A DNA stretch of 64,000 nucleotides, taken from Epiperipatus broadwayi (lineage: Eukaryota > Onychophora > Udeonychophora > Euonychophora > Peripatidae). The notes beneath the pieces are model-generated. The model searched no databases, was not told where the DNA came from, and worked only from the letters and a program-made list of their open reading frames with translations. How positions within the stretch are numbered: the first letter of the stretch is position 1; the number at the start of each line of letters is the position of its first letter. Below are positions 38,471 through 50,830 of this stretch, in pieces. Location of the stretch: the NCBI GenBank assembly GCA_028023455.1, contig JAQFVV010000499.1, positions 308,001 through 372,000 on the forward strand, in the 5' to 3' direction. Made by a program: the position numbers and the translations under genes.

Positions 38471-41214
38471 TTACTATTACATAAATTATATATTTAAATA
38501 AATAAAAGTAAATGCTTTATTTTATAAACAAAAAAAAATCATTTCAAAATATCCATGTTTCAACCTACACATTATTTTTAACAATATTTAATTAGTAAAA
38601 ATTGTGATTAAAATTTTATAAAAATTATATAAATGATGCAGTTTTTTTTAATTCAAGGAAGACTAAGCTCTCTTTATAAATTATCTTGTGTTTCTGTTCC
38701 TTATTTTATATCATAATACATATTAATTTTAATCATTATTGTTTTATAATATTTTAAACACTTTCCAATCAGATTATTGAGACCAATTTGATTTGAATTT
38801 TCAAATGTTCCCATATAATTCAGAACATCCGAAATTAACTGTTTAAGTAATAAGAAATATCCTTTGAAATTTGCATATATATATACATCATTTTATGAAT
38901 GTTTCACAGTACCATAAAATTATCAATATTACATTTTCTACTTTAAAATACCATAAATTATGTCTTGGATTATTATGCAAAGTTAGCAATAACTTATAAC
39001 TTACAGATGCACATGATTAATCATTTACTATATTTTTTCTAATTTTTCTACTTCAATTTTTATATCTTGTTCTTTCTTAGCTCAATTTTGTAATTTTGTT
39101 GATCCACACATACTCTAAATACTGTCTCATATAATGCTATTATGGTAATATATATATATATGTGTGTGTGTTATAAAATTGTTACAATTTCTTACATATT
39201 AATTTAAATAAAAGAACGTCCTAAAGCGCACATCTCATATTTTCTCAATTAGTATTTGAAATATATGTATATGCTTATAGCAAAGCTGTATAATATTAAT
39301 TTTGATTATTTTAGGTAAAATATGACTTTTTGATTATAATTATGTCAATAGTCATCTATTATATAAATGCTACTGGATTTTTTTTGTCTAATTAAATTTT
39401 TTATTTTTGTAAATTCTTGGCCTTTTTTTGTTTGTTTGATTCACATTTTGATTGTTCATTATATCACAATGGTCTTATGTTTCTTTGTTGAATTTAATTA
39501 AAATATCTTTTGTAAGAAAAGATGGTATCATAAGCAAATGTTTCTTTTCTCCAAATATATTATTAATATTTTTATTAGTATGTTAATAATCATAGGTGCT
39601 CTTTTAGTATGCGATCTCCACCATTTTGAATTTCAAAAACACCAAAAATGTCATCTGACATATCACACCTAATAATCTTTATCAATGAAACCAGCTAACA
39701 CATATAAGTAATTATTTTATTATATTTAATTTAGATTTACTTCAGTTATTGATTAAAATACTGTGCTACCATATTTGAAAAAACAAATTATTCTGAAATT
39801 GTTACATAATTTTACATGCCACATATGTATTATTGTGACTTTCTGTATACATTTTAGATAAATCCCATTAAAATATTAGTATTTACATATAAAGGGTTAT
39901 GAAAATTTTTTAATTATGTATGTATTTTACAGAGAGAGAGAAAGTGAAAAAAGTTTTAAAATAACTCACTGCAGAACAATAACCTCTCCAACTGCTCTTT
40001 AAGAAAGATGAGCATAGGAGAAAGCAATACCTATAGGTTAGATAATTATCCAGTTGTGAGAATTTTATATATTTTTTCATATAAATACTACCATTGCCTA
40101 AAAAAAAATTCTTTAATTTTTATTTTAATGATTTCGATCGTTTATTTTAAAACGCTAACTGAATCTTATTAAAAGTTTTAACATTTCACACATTTGCGAT
40201 AATTATCTGACCTGATGTAAATTGTTATTACTTCATCTCATATTATACCCAAATATGGAGTAAATTTGTTCTTATCTAAAATTGATGTCTTATAAAATCA
40301 GATTTGCAAACCGTTTGTCGTTTAACTTTGACTTTTTTAATCACTTTTCATAATAAAAAAAAGTGATAATTTTTGTTGCTTTCTCAATCCTACTGCAATC
40401 AGTTTTGTGTACTTTCATTTAAATTTTTAATAGAAAAATATATTCTACTTGCACATATAGAATAATATTTGGTTAATCATTATATACTTTAAATCAAAAA
40501 TCATTGTCAGAAAAGGTGTTCTGATTGATAATAGATGAAGAATACAAACAACTCTGCTTCATTTGTGTTGAAAGAAGAATGAATAATGCAGCTGATTTTC
40601 CTAAGTTGTTATGTTAAAGCATATACAGAAGCCCTACATAAATTATAATAAAATTGTCTGCAAAAAGTGTGATTAAAACTTTGGAAGGCAATATAATTCA
40701 TCATTCTACTAGTGTTTCAGAAAATAGTTCTCCAATAGAAAACTTAGTTACCTACAAATATGTTTAGTTATTGGAAATAATTTTTTTCCCAATTTTGACT
40801 GTTTTTTGTATTACAAACATAATATTTTTTATAATAAAAATGATGGCAATAATATGGAGATTGCTTTTAGTTAATTTAAAAAACAACAATAACAAAAAGA
40901 AACTATAATAATTTTTGATTAATATATGGCAGTATAGTCATTATTTTATGTTGTAGCTTCAGATTTAAAATGTTCAAATAAATTCTATTAAGAGATAACA
41001 AAAAGAAGCAAATACACCCAACAGTGATCAAATGTTATTATTTGGTCAGTCATATTAATCTATTGCCTAATTATCTTAATATATCTTCTTTCAGAAAACA
41101 TAAATGCATGTACATCAGAAAGTATTCTTAATGTTTTCATTTGAAATAGAATAAAAAATTCATTTGATATATATTTTTAAAAATGCATCTTATTTATATT
41201 AACTATATATATAT
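38471..41214. other. AT-rich DNA, no gene recognised
   Basis: No gene, RNA or dispersed repeat was recognised. An (AT)n run of about 15 bp (41200-41214) abuts the satellite that follows. Confidence 0.45.
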
Positions 41215-43422
41215 ATGAAAAACAAAAACAAGTTAATCACGTAACCTGCTATCACTTGTTATTTATGTTCAAAAGATGGCGCTTCACCAAAACCACCGAA
41301 CAAGTGTAAGATTTGTTTACATAAACGAAAAAAGAGTCAGAAATTAACTACCTCTTTCATTTGCTCACCCCCAGATCAGCTGATTTCAAGCTGGTTTGCT
41401 CTCCTCAGTGGGGGATAGAGTATAGATACTAGATCTAAACACTGACTCTCAAGTGTTTATGCAAAACGTTTCTATCAGATTGCAAGCGTGAATTTTTCAG
41501 ACCGGTAAAGTCTTCAAACTCAGCCTAGCAAGCCAGATATTTATATGGGTCTGATCTCAGTTCAGAATCACCATATAATCAAAGTCTCTGCAATATATAT
41601 CATTGCAAGAAAACTTTAAAGGTGCATTTATGAAAAACAAAAACAAGTTAATCACGTAACCTGCTATCACTTGTTATTTATGTTCAAAAGATGGCGCTTC
41701 ACCAAAACCACCGAACAAGTGTAAGATTTGTTTACATAAACGAAAAAAGAGTCAGAAATTAACTACCTCTTTCATTTGCTCACCCCCAGATCAGTTGATT
41801 TCGAGCTGGTTTGCTCTCCTCAGTGGGGGATAGAGTATAGAAACTAGATCTAAACACTGACTCTCAAGTGTTTATGCAAAACGTTTCTATCAGATTGCAA
41901 GCGTGAATTTTTCAGACCGGTAAAGTCTTCAAACTCAGCCTAGCAAGCCAGATATTTATATGGGTCTGATCTCAGTTCAGAATCACCATATAATCAAAGT
42001 CTCTGCAATATATATCATTGCAAGAAAACTTTAAAGGTGCATTTATGAAAAACAAAAACAAGTTAATCACGTAACCTGCTATCACTTGTTATTTATGTTC
42101 AAAAGATGGCGCTTCACCAAAACCACCGAACAAGTGTAAGATTTGTTTACATAAACGAAAAAAGAGTCAGAAATTAACTACCTCTTTCATTTGCTCACCC
42201 CCAGATCAGCTGATTTCAAGCTGGTTTGCTCTCCTCAGTGGGGGATAGAGTATAGAAACTAGATCTAAACACTGACTCTCAAGTGTTTATGCAAAACGTT
42301 TCTATCAGATTGCAAGCGTGAATTTTTCAGACCGGTAAAGTCTTCAAACTCAGCCTAGCAAGCCAGATATTTATATGGGTCTGATCTCAGTTCAGAATCA
42401 CCATATAATCAAAGTCTCTGCAATATATATCATTGCAAGAAAACTTTAAAGGTGCATTTATGAAAAACAAAAACAAGTTAATCACGTAACCTGCTATCAC
42501 TTGTTATTTATGTTCAAAAGATGGCGCTTCACCAAAACCACCAAACAAGTGTAAGATTTGTTTACATAAACGAAAAAAGAGTCAGAAATTAACTACCTCT
42601 TTCATTTGCTCACCCCCAGATCAGCTGATTTCAAGCTGGTTTGCTCTCCTCAGTGGGGGATAGAGTATAGAAACTAGATCTAAACACTGACTCTCAAGTG
42701 TTTATGCAAAACGTTTCTATCAGATTGCAAGCGTGAATTTTTCAGACCGGTAAAGTCTTCAAACTCAGCCTAGCAAACCAGATATTTATATGGGTCTGAT
42801 CTCAGTTCAGAATCACCATATAATCAAAGTCTCTGCAATATATATCATTGCAAGAAAACTTTAAAGGTGCATTTATGAAAAACAAAAACAAGTTAATCAC
42901 GTAACCTGCTATCACTTGTTATTTATGTTCAAAAGATGGCGCTTCACCAAAACCACCGAACAAGTGTAAGATTTGTTTACATAAACGAAAAAAGAGTCAG
43001 AAATTAACTACCTCTTTCATTTGCTCACCCGCCAGATCAGCTGATTTCAAGCTGGTTTGCTCTCCTCAGTGGGGGATAGAGTATAGAAACTAGATCTAAA
43101 CACTGACTCTCAAGTGTTTATGCAAAACGTTTCTATCAGATTGCAAGCGTGAATTTTTCAGACCAGTAAAGTCTTCAAACTCAGCCTAGCAAGCCAGATA
43201 TTTATATGGGTCTGATCTCAGTTCAGAATCACCATATAATCAAAGTCTCTGCAATATATATCATTGCAAGAAAACTTTAAAGGTGCATTTATGAAAAACA
43301 AAAACAAGTTAATCACGTAACCTGCTATCATTTGTTATTTATGTTCAAAAGATGGCGCTTCACCAAAACTACCGAACAAGTGTAAGATTTGTTTACATAA
43401 ACGAAAAAAGAGTCAGAAATTA
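41215..43422 (+). repeat. 415-bp satellite, direct block (5.3 units)
   Basis: Units start (ATGAAAAACAAAAACAAG) at 41215, 41630, 42045, 42460, 42875 and 43291, giving a period of 415 bp (416 once, because of one inserted base near 43031). Copies differ by only a few substitutions, such as GATACTAGATC against GAAACTAGATC. The unit contains a 10-bp palindrome ATCAGCTGAT and the segment ATATGGGTCTGATCTCAGTT. The sixth unit stops after about 132 bp at GTCAGAAATTAA. Confidence 0.97.
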
Positions 43423-44487
43423 AAAAAATTCACGCTTGCAATCTGATAGAAACGTTTTGCATAAACACTTGAGAGTCAGTGTTTAGATCTAGTTTCTATA
43501 CTCTATCCCCCACTGAGGAGAGCAAACCAGCTTGAAATCAGCTGATCTGGGGGTGAGCAAATGAAAGAGGTAGTTAATTTCTGACTCTTTTTTCGTTTAT
43601 GTAAACAAATCTTACACTTGTTCGGTGGTTTTGGTGAAGCGCCATCTTTTGAACATAAATAACAAGTGATAGCAGGTTACGTGATTAACTTGTTTTTGTT
43701 TTTCATAAATGCACCTTTAAAGTTTTCTTGCAATGATATATATTGCAGAGACTTTGATTATATGGTGATTCTGAACTGAGATCAGACCCATATAAATATC
43801 TGGCTTGCTAGGCTGAGTTTGAAGACTTTACCGGTCTGAAAAATTCACGCTTGCAATCTGATAGAAACGTTTTGCATAAACACTTGAGAGTCAGTGTTTA
43901 GATCTAGTTTCTATACTCTATCCCCCACTGAGGAGAGCAAACCAGCTTGAACTCAGCTGATCTGGGGGTGAGCAAATGAAAGAGGTAGTTAATTTCTGAC
44001 TCTTTTTTCGTTTATGTAAACAAATCTTACACTTGTTCGGTGGTTTTGGTGAAGCGCCATCTTTTGAACATAAATAACAAGTGATAGCAGGTTACGTGAT
44101 TAACTTGTTTTTGTTTTTCATAAATGCACCTTTAAAGTTTTCTTGCAATGATATATATTGCAGAGACTTTGATTATATGGTGATTCTGAACTGAGATCAG
44201 ACCCATATAAATATCTGGCTTGCTAGGCTGAGTTTGAAGACTTTACCGGTCTGAAAAATTCACGCTTGCAATCTGATAGAAACGTTTTGCATAAACACTT
44301 GAGAGTCAGTGTTTAGATCTAGTTTCTATACTCTATCCCCCACTGAGGAGAGCAAACCAGCTTGAAATCAGCTGATCTGGGGGTGAGCAAATGAAAGAGG
44401 TAGTTAATTTCTGACTCTTTTTTCGTTTATGTAAACAAATCTTACACTTGTTCGGTGGTTTTGGTGAAGCGCCATCTTTTGAACATA
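43423..44487 (-). repeat. 415-bp satellite, inverted block (2.6 units)
   Basis: The same monomer on the opposite strand. CACGCTTGCAATCTGATAGA recurs at 43431, 43846 and 44261, exactly 415 bp apart. The block ends at CATCTTTTGAACAT, fused to an (AT)n run. The inversion junction (43422/43426) joins two different positions of the monomer, so about 125 bp of the unit is absent at the turn. Confidence 0.97.
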
Positions 44488-44502
44488 TATATATATATAT
44501 AT

Positions 44503-44920
44503 CTATCAGAGAACATTAATACATGTTTATATCTTTAAGATTTTTTTTCCCAATTAAAAATCTAGGAATCATTAAATTGGCATTAGATAATTTCAGTGAA
44601 TGTGAAAATGCTCGAAAAGAATTAATATTTTGTCAAATTTACAATCTTTGACCTATTCGCACAATGTTAAATTTATTTGAATAAGTTCTATGAAAACAAT
44701 TGCCTCTAACATAACATTTTCGAAAGTCTTTAATAAATTCATTCGTTTTTAAGTTTTTGTGAAGCTATATCATTATAATTTTGGGTTAATAAGTAATTCA
44801 TATCAGTTTTCATAAGTGGTTATTTGTTGATTATCTATCATCATAAACCAAACTATACCTAATAATATGAAATATAATGCATTGAAGTTAATTTTAGACT
44901 ATGACACATATAAATTAAGC
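44503..44920. other. AT-rich DNA, no recognised feature
   Basis: No gene or repeat was recognised between the satellite and the next MITE-A copy. Confidence 0.5.
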
Positions 44921-44927
44921 TAAAACA

Positions 44928-45125
44928 AACAAAACTCTCTATACAGTAGTGCCACTCAGTGCAAGCTAGAGTAGTTAATGGATGCAAGAAGGTTTGAGCA
45001 TAAAATCCCTATCTAATACCTACTCATCCAATATCTCCAGACTAGTTTCTAGTTTGTGGATTTCATCAGTTGAGGAGCCTTGGATCTGAGAGCAAGCATA
45101 AGAAATGGTGATCATGTGATGTTTA
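44928..45125 (+). mobile_element. MITE-A copy, left half
   Basis: The left terminus AACAAAACTCTCTATACAGT is followed by GTGCAAGCTAGAGTAGTTAA, CTCCAGACTAGTTTCTAG and GAGGAGCCTTGGATCTGAGA. After that it jumps to AAGCATAAGAAATGGTGATC, which in copy 3 lies beyond the right inverted repeat. The internal region and the right terminus are therefore deleted. Confidence 0.6.
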
Positions 45126-45678
45126 GTGTTTTAATAAATTAAGTTACCAATATGTGGCCCAAGTTGCATAAAACAACATAATCAGCATGAATAACAAACA
45201 TAAGCAAATGCACACACACACACACAAATAATAACTTTCAATATCAAAGCTAATATAGATAATTGAATGCCCTATAGTCACAATATATAAAACTGTATTG
45301 ATAAAAGAAATGATACAGACCTTACATCTGCCACTTTTTCTATATATTGAGAAATGTCTTAAACACCTAGACTAAAAAGAATGACTTTTTATATCAATTG
45401 CATATTAAATTTTACTTCTTCTACCTTAAGAGTTTGAACACTTTATATATATATATAAAACAGGTATAAGAGATGTATCACTTCTTTTATTGATAAGGGC
45501 ACTTCAATTATCTACACTAGCGGTGATATCAGGAAATAATCTGTACACATTAAAAATAAATAGTAGATACTGTAAATATTAAATATATATATATATGCAA
45601 ACATTATCTTCTAAATTATTCATTTATTTTATATTAAAAATAAACATGAAATGCTTTTAATTTGCTTTTGAACTAATA
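45126..45678. other. AT-rich DNA with short CA and TA repeats
   Basis: A CA run lies near 45211-45227 and TA runs near 45443 and 45583. No gene is visible. Confidence 0.5.
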
Positions 45679-45686
45679 GTATGTAG

Positions 45687-46136
45687 CAGGGGTGTCCAAC
45701 AAGTCGATCGTGATCCACCGGTCTATTGCAAAACCATTTTTGGTCGGGTAACGAATGAAACAAATTAAGTCAAGATTTTCAAGTTTTTTTGTTATTTTTG
45801 TTTTCTAAATTTTTTTTCAATTCTAGAGAGGTGAAGTCCACTAAGTCGTATCATTATTGAAAATAATATTTTTAATTTTAATTTAATGTAGTTAATTTGA
45901 ATTAATAAATATTGTTAATAATTCCTCATGTTGCTTTAATTCCCCCAACATGAGTTTTTTGGCCCGTTAAAGAATTATTTTTTATTAGGTAGATATATAA
46001 AAATGATATGTATTTCACACCTCCCTCCATTTAGACTACGGCTATGACAAGTCGATTGCCTATGACAACAAGTCGATCGCAAAACATTTTAAAAATAAAA
46101 AGTAGATCTTATGAACACAAAAGTTGGCCACCCCTG
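45687..46136. mobile_element. hAT-type MITE, 450 bp, with 8-bp target duplication
   Basis: Terminal inverted repeats are CAGGGGTGTCCAAC on the left and GTTGGCCACCCCTG on the right (13 of 14 match). The flanking 8-bp direct repeats are GTATGTAG (45679-45686) and GTATATAG (46137-46144), one mismatch. CAGGG-type ends and 8-bp duplications are hallmarks of the hAT superfamily. Subterminal AAGTCGAT motifs occur once near the left end and twice near the right end, which may be transposase-binding sites. There is no transposase ORF, so it is non-autonomous. The mutated duplication points to some age. Confidence 0.9.
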
Positions 46137-46394
46137 GTATATAGATCCAAATTCAAATTTGGAATTTTCACAGGTGTGGCTTTACTATTCCTGAAATATT
46201 TTTTTTTCACCTATATTTACAAATCTATTTAGCCTTGAGTATTAGTAACTTTATTATCTAAATAATATATAGTGTCAGTGCAGTTTGTAATTTATAATTG
46301 ATTATTGTTAGTCTGCTTTCAGAACAAGTTATATTTGCCTGTTTAATAAGATTTATTTACATTTCTTTGAATTAATAATCTCACTCTCTTTAGT

Positions 46395-46505
46395 CAACTG
46401 CAATCTTTAGTATTATATAAACATATTAGACCATAAATAAATGTTGGCACCCATTTTTATTACATAAAGGAGATTGCCTTGACAGTAGTTTGAAATTGTT
46501 AATTA
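46395..46505 (-). mobile_element. SINE-like family C, copy 3 (inverted)
   Basis: On the minus strand: CAAGGCAATCTCCTTTATGT, TTTATGGTCTAATATGTTTA and TACTAAAGATTGCAGTTGAC match the copies at 9.7 and 33.4 kb. Confidence 0.45.
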
Positions 46506-46648
46506 TTACTGATATTGTTTAGATATGGACTGTTTTCATGTACTTACAACACACACACATATATATATATAAATAAAAAAATTTCATGTTCTACAGATAT
46601 AAAAGGAATATTATTTATTTATACAAGGATATACCCAGATAACGTTTA

Positions 46649-46689
<41 letters not shown>

Positions 46690-48542
46690 CAGATGCAACA
46701 TATTTATAACTTTTAATTTATATATATATAAATATGTTGCACCTATGTGGTGTAATATTAATTGTAAAAAAAAAAGTTTGGGTTGATTTTAATAGTAAAT
46801 AAACTAACATGGGAAGCATTGGAATATGTTGCTTTGACAAGATTAATATTGGAGAAAGAAACATTTATTATTAATTATTGCATAAAAATTTGTGGATTCA
46901 CTTTATTGATTTTAAAAATGAATGTGTAATAATAAAGTTTATTGTCTTGATAAAATTATTTTCTTAAGAATGTATATTTTTTTTACTGCATTCACCATAA
47001 TAGTTTACAAATAATATACTTAACTATTTAAAGTATCAAGTCTATTTGTTATTTTATTTGTGTACTATTGTTTGAAAATTATGTGTAAAAAGTATATTTC
47101 TATTAAAGTATATAAGAATGCAACCCTAGTGCTTAGTTTATGTTGGAGTAAAAAAATACTATTTGTATTTTAGAATGTAAATACGGTATGTTGCGTGTAA
47201 TAAATGATAAAATATTTCTTTTTATTTGCCATTATTTCATGTATAAGATTTTTATTTATGGAATGCTGGCGGAAATCATATGGAGCATTACTACAGTATC
47301 TCTGACATCAATTTAAAAGTTCATAACTAGAACTAAACAGACTAAACTCACTTTATCTCTATCTTGGCTTCAATAGAAGTGAATTTAAGTTCTTCCATAT
47401 GATTTTTTTTTTTAAAAAGTATATGATTATTAAATGGATAGAATGATGAGGTGAAAACAATATTGGGAATTTGTAGGAAATGACAAATTATTGAAAGAAT
47501 AAAAATTAATTCCTAGCATTAAAAAACACTGGAATATTTCTTTGCTTTAAAAAAAAGATATTATTTACTTTTCAAGAATAAGATAAAAATGTTAACAACA
47601 TAAAATATACACAAAGATTATGTTTACCTGCTAATAAAATTTTATGAGATTGATGAATTACTTATATACAAGATATAAATTGCCTCAATTTCCATTGCAT
47701 CATCATGGATAAAACTGGAATCTGTTCACTTGAAGGAAAGAATATTTACATTAAATCTCATGGATATAAATAAACTAATGTTTTTATACTTATATTTGGA
47801 CAATAACAGAATTAATAAAATGTGCTTCAAATTTAGTAGCTTTTCATGATATTTCTACTTTTTCTGGAATAACAAAATATCATCAGATTGTGGTTTAAGA
47901 AATAAATAGCCATTAGAACGGTGGTATTATTTTAAAGATGTCATATCTGAGGACAATTAATCAGGTTGTTTGCTGATATATATTATTTTATGTATATATA
48001 ATTGTATAGGATACAAATAGTAGTATAATTTAAATTAAATAGAGATTTAATTTACATACTTAAATTATAAGAGGATTATGTTTTTCTAAATTCAAATTTA
48101 TATTTCATAATTTAGTAATTACTATTTCAATTTAAAAAAATATTTATCTTCTTATTCTTTGATTATAAATTAATCTCAAATATTTATTTTATCTTATTTT
48201 TTTAGATAGATTTATCTGTAGTATATTTTTATTTCAATTAACTATTTTTATATAAAGATTAAGAATGTTCTTGACTCTCTTATGTTTTGAAAAGTGCATA
48301 TGGATTACAACACGTTTGTGTTACTTAAACATACATTTTAACCTTAGCATTTGATTGCTGAAGTTCAATCAATATAGAATCACATATTTAATTTAAAAGA
48401 ATTAATGTCAATTGAGAACCTTTTGCATAAGACATAATGTTAATTGAGAACCTATTATATAAGACACAATCAGATCATATGTATATGTTTTAAATGACTT
48501 TGGTGCATGCACACACACACATTTATATATATATGTATATAT
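46506..48542. other. AT-rich DNA with (AT)n tracts, no gene recognised
   Basis: (AT)n lies at about 46652-46683 and a perfect 15-bp hairpin at 46694-46741. The final part (48524-48542) is a TA-rich run into which the LTR element is inserted. Confidence 0.45.
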
Positions 48543-50348
48543 TGTACCAGGTTCAATCCGCAGAAGATCTTACTTACACTGCAAATGTTTTGGCTGGTTA
48601 CAAACTTCTTCATAATACATTTATAATCTTATTTAATTATAAATATTACGTGAATGAACTGGCACATTCGAGCAAAGTGGAAAATATTATTGATAGCTTT
48701 AACTATCAACAATACCCACAATCAAATCATGGCCTACCTTGGCTGCTAGATTCAAACCCATACTATCCAAACACTTTATTTGTTTCGGAGTAAACCTCAG
48801 GTGCCAGCTAGACTAAGACTAATGTATTGACAGTAGGCTCATAATCCAATGCTTGAAACAATCCCCTAACTAGCTCAGTCTGGTTTTTTTTTGATTCAAT
48901 AACAAAATTATACAAAATTCATGGTGAAAAGGATTAATAAAAGATTGGTAAAAAGAATTGACCGACAAAAACAGACTTAAGTTTAAAGACAATTTATTAA
49001 CATTAATTATACTAAATATAATTACCTTTATAAATTTTTTAACTAACATAATATTGGTATTTTTTTAAATATAATGATCACGCACATATTAATTCACACA
49101 CTGACATGTATAATAAAGCATTACATAATATAAACACATATATTCAGAACACACAAACCAATAGTTCATTTTTTTATGTGTTATAGACTTCATATAATTT
49201 GGCTCTTGGAGAATTCACGAATGCGATGGCTACTTAGGAAGGAATATAAGAAAAAATGTTTTTTACCTAGGATTTTTGGAACATGGATACTGCTTGCTGT
49301 TAGCTGCTTCTAATGAAGTATATCCAACTGGTTAGATTTGAAGTTCCATGAGGAGGTTTCTTTCCTATTCATCGGTATTATTACTGGAGACAATTAGATA
49401 CTAATGGAGATTCTTCAAGCTGTTATGCAGACATCACTTAAGATTGGGTATATGGGCTGTTTTCAATGGACTTCAGGCTGGAGAAAGACTGCATGTTTCC
49501 CGTAGTTTTAACACTGCATTCTTGATTGATTCATAATAAACTGCGTGATCTAGATTATACTCTCTGAACTGAACTCAACTGTTATCTCTGATGCAATTAA
49601 CTAGACTGAACTGTTATCTGAACTGAAACAATTAACTCAACTGAAGGTCTGATAAAAAATTGGCTATTTATATATGACACGTGTTTTCATTTTGATATCC
49701 TCTGGCAATCTGTGTTGTCGAAATTCCTTTGATATAAGCTTTAACAACTTGTTTTGGAAGATCGTTTAATTAGTAGCCATGCAAACATGTTGTTTTTATA
49801 CTTTTAATTAGTAGCCCATTGCTGAATTCTTTAATGATAATCTTCTGTATTCATTTATTTCATCTTAACATTTATTTTTAACATTTAATATGCATATACT
49901 TATTACATTTCTGTCGCATGCACATATATAAATTTTATTCTAAAATCAGCACTAGTTTTAAGATGACTTTTTTTTATTTAATTTAAATAAAAAGAGATTT
50001 ATATTTTAAACTTGAAAATCAACTTTTAATTTCTTTTCTATTTTTTTTTCAATCACTTGTAACTTTCATGAACAATATTTTCTTTAAACTAACAACAATA
50101 ATAAAAGAATTCTTTATTTATTTGAAAACCAACTTCTTTTAATTTGATGTTTCTAAAGTGAACTCCCTTCCTACTTTTAATTAATTATTTTCTAACTTTT
50201 ATTTCAAAAGTCTTTAACTTTTATGTTTTCAAAAAAAACTGCAATAAAACTCCTAAACTTTTAAATACATTTTCTTTTAACGAATAATTTTTGTTTTAAT
50301 AATTTTTTTTAAAACAAAATTATTATGTGCCAATTCAATATTGGTACA
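48543..50348 (-). repeat. 3' LTR (left-hand copy), 1806 bp
   Basis: Begins TGTACCAGGTTCAATCCGCA and ends CAATATTGGTACA on the plus strand. Relative to the other LTR it has an extra ~56 bp near 49108-49163, which accounts for the length difference. A 99-codon plus-strand open frame at its left edge has no known motif and is not regarded as a gene. Confidence 0.93.
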
Positions 50349-50351
50349 TTA

Positions 50352-50366
50352 CACCACCCTCCCTTT
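50352..50366 (-). other. Polypurine tract of the LTR element
   Basis: The minus strand reads AAAGGGAGGGTGGTG and ends a few bases before the LTR. In an AT-rich context such a purine run beside the 3' LTR is the usual primer for plus-strand DNA synthesis in LTR elements. Confidence 0.75.
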
Positions 50367-50540
50367 GAGAGTAAAATGTGTTATTTTCGACCATTTTATC
50401 TCTGACAACTTTAATTCTTAATTGTAAATATTTATTAATTTTCTAAGTTTGCTTTTTTAATCTTTTACTTTACATGTTAAGGGCAATATTTTTGACTATG
50501 CTTTCCTTCCTTCTATGATGAATACATTGCTCACAATAAT

Positions 50541-50830
50541 CTAAATCCTGGATAGTGACCATTGGGACAAACTAATTTTGTGGCACAGGGATCTTTTGGA
50601 AATAAAGCGGATGCAGACTTGCTGTCTTATACCGGCTTACATGTATAAAAATTCGAAGCTTCATTTGCCGGGTTTCTATCAAACTTGGAAAAAGAAAGGG
50701 TCACTGCAAATGGCAGGAATTATCAACTGTCCATTTTCAACTTATGCTTTGGCAAGAGGAATGATCCCTGACAAGTCCATTATGGGTGCTAAATTTTATC
50801 CAGTCGGCAGCTTTAACTTATCCTTAACTA
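50541..50830 (-). pseudogene. Possible chitin-binding (peritrophin-A/CBM14-like) remnant inside the LTR element
   Basis: This patch is clearly richer in G+C than the rest of the internal region. Minus-strand frames, broken by stops and frame changes, read FSTHNGLVRDHSSCQ (50753-50794), then NPANEASNFYTCKP (around 50632-50676), then LVCPNGHYPGF (50541-50575). The spacing of F-Y-x-C followed by C-P-x-G is that of CBM14 chitin-binding domains, secreted domains common in invertebrates. If correct, the element carries a captured host segment in the position of an env gene. The opposite strand has an uninterrupted 122-codon frame (50578-50946) that I do not recognise, so the coding strand is uncertain. 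This is pattern recognition by eye and no alignment was run. Confidence 0.3.

Noticed and set aside
41215-44487. CRISPR array
   Set aside because: Units are 415 bp, contiguous and without unique spacers, and the context is a eukaryotic genome. It is a satellite.
46044-46232. 62-codon frame crossing the right end of the hAT MITE
   Set aside because: It spans the element boundary, so it cannot be an ancestral gene.
48494-48793. 99-codon open frame at the left edge of the LTR element
   Set aside because: The frame is not kept in the other LTR, which carries indels and substitutions in this part.
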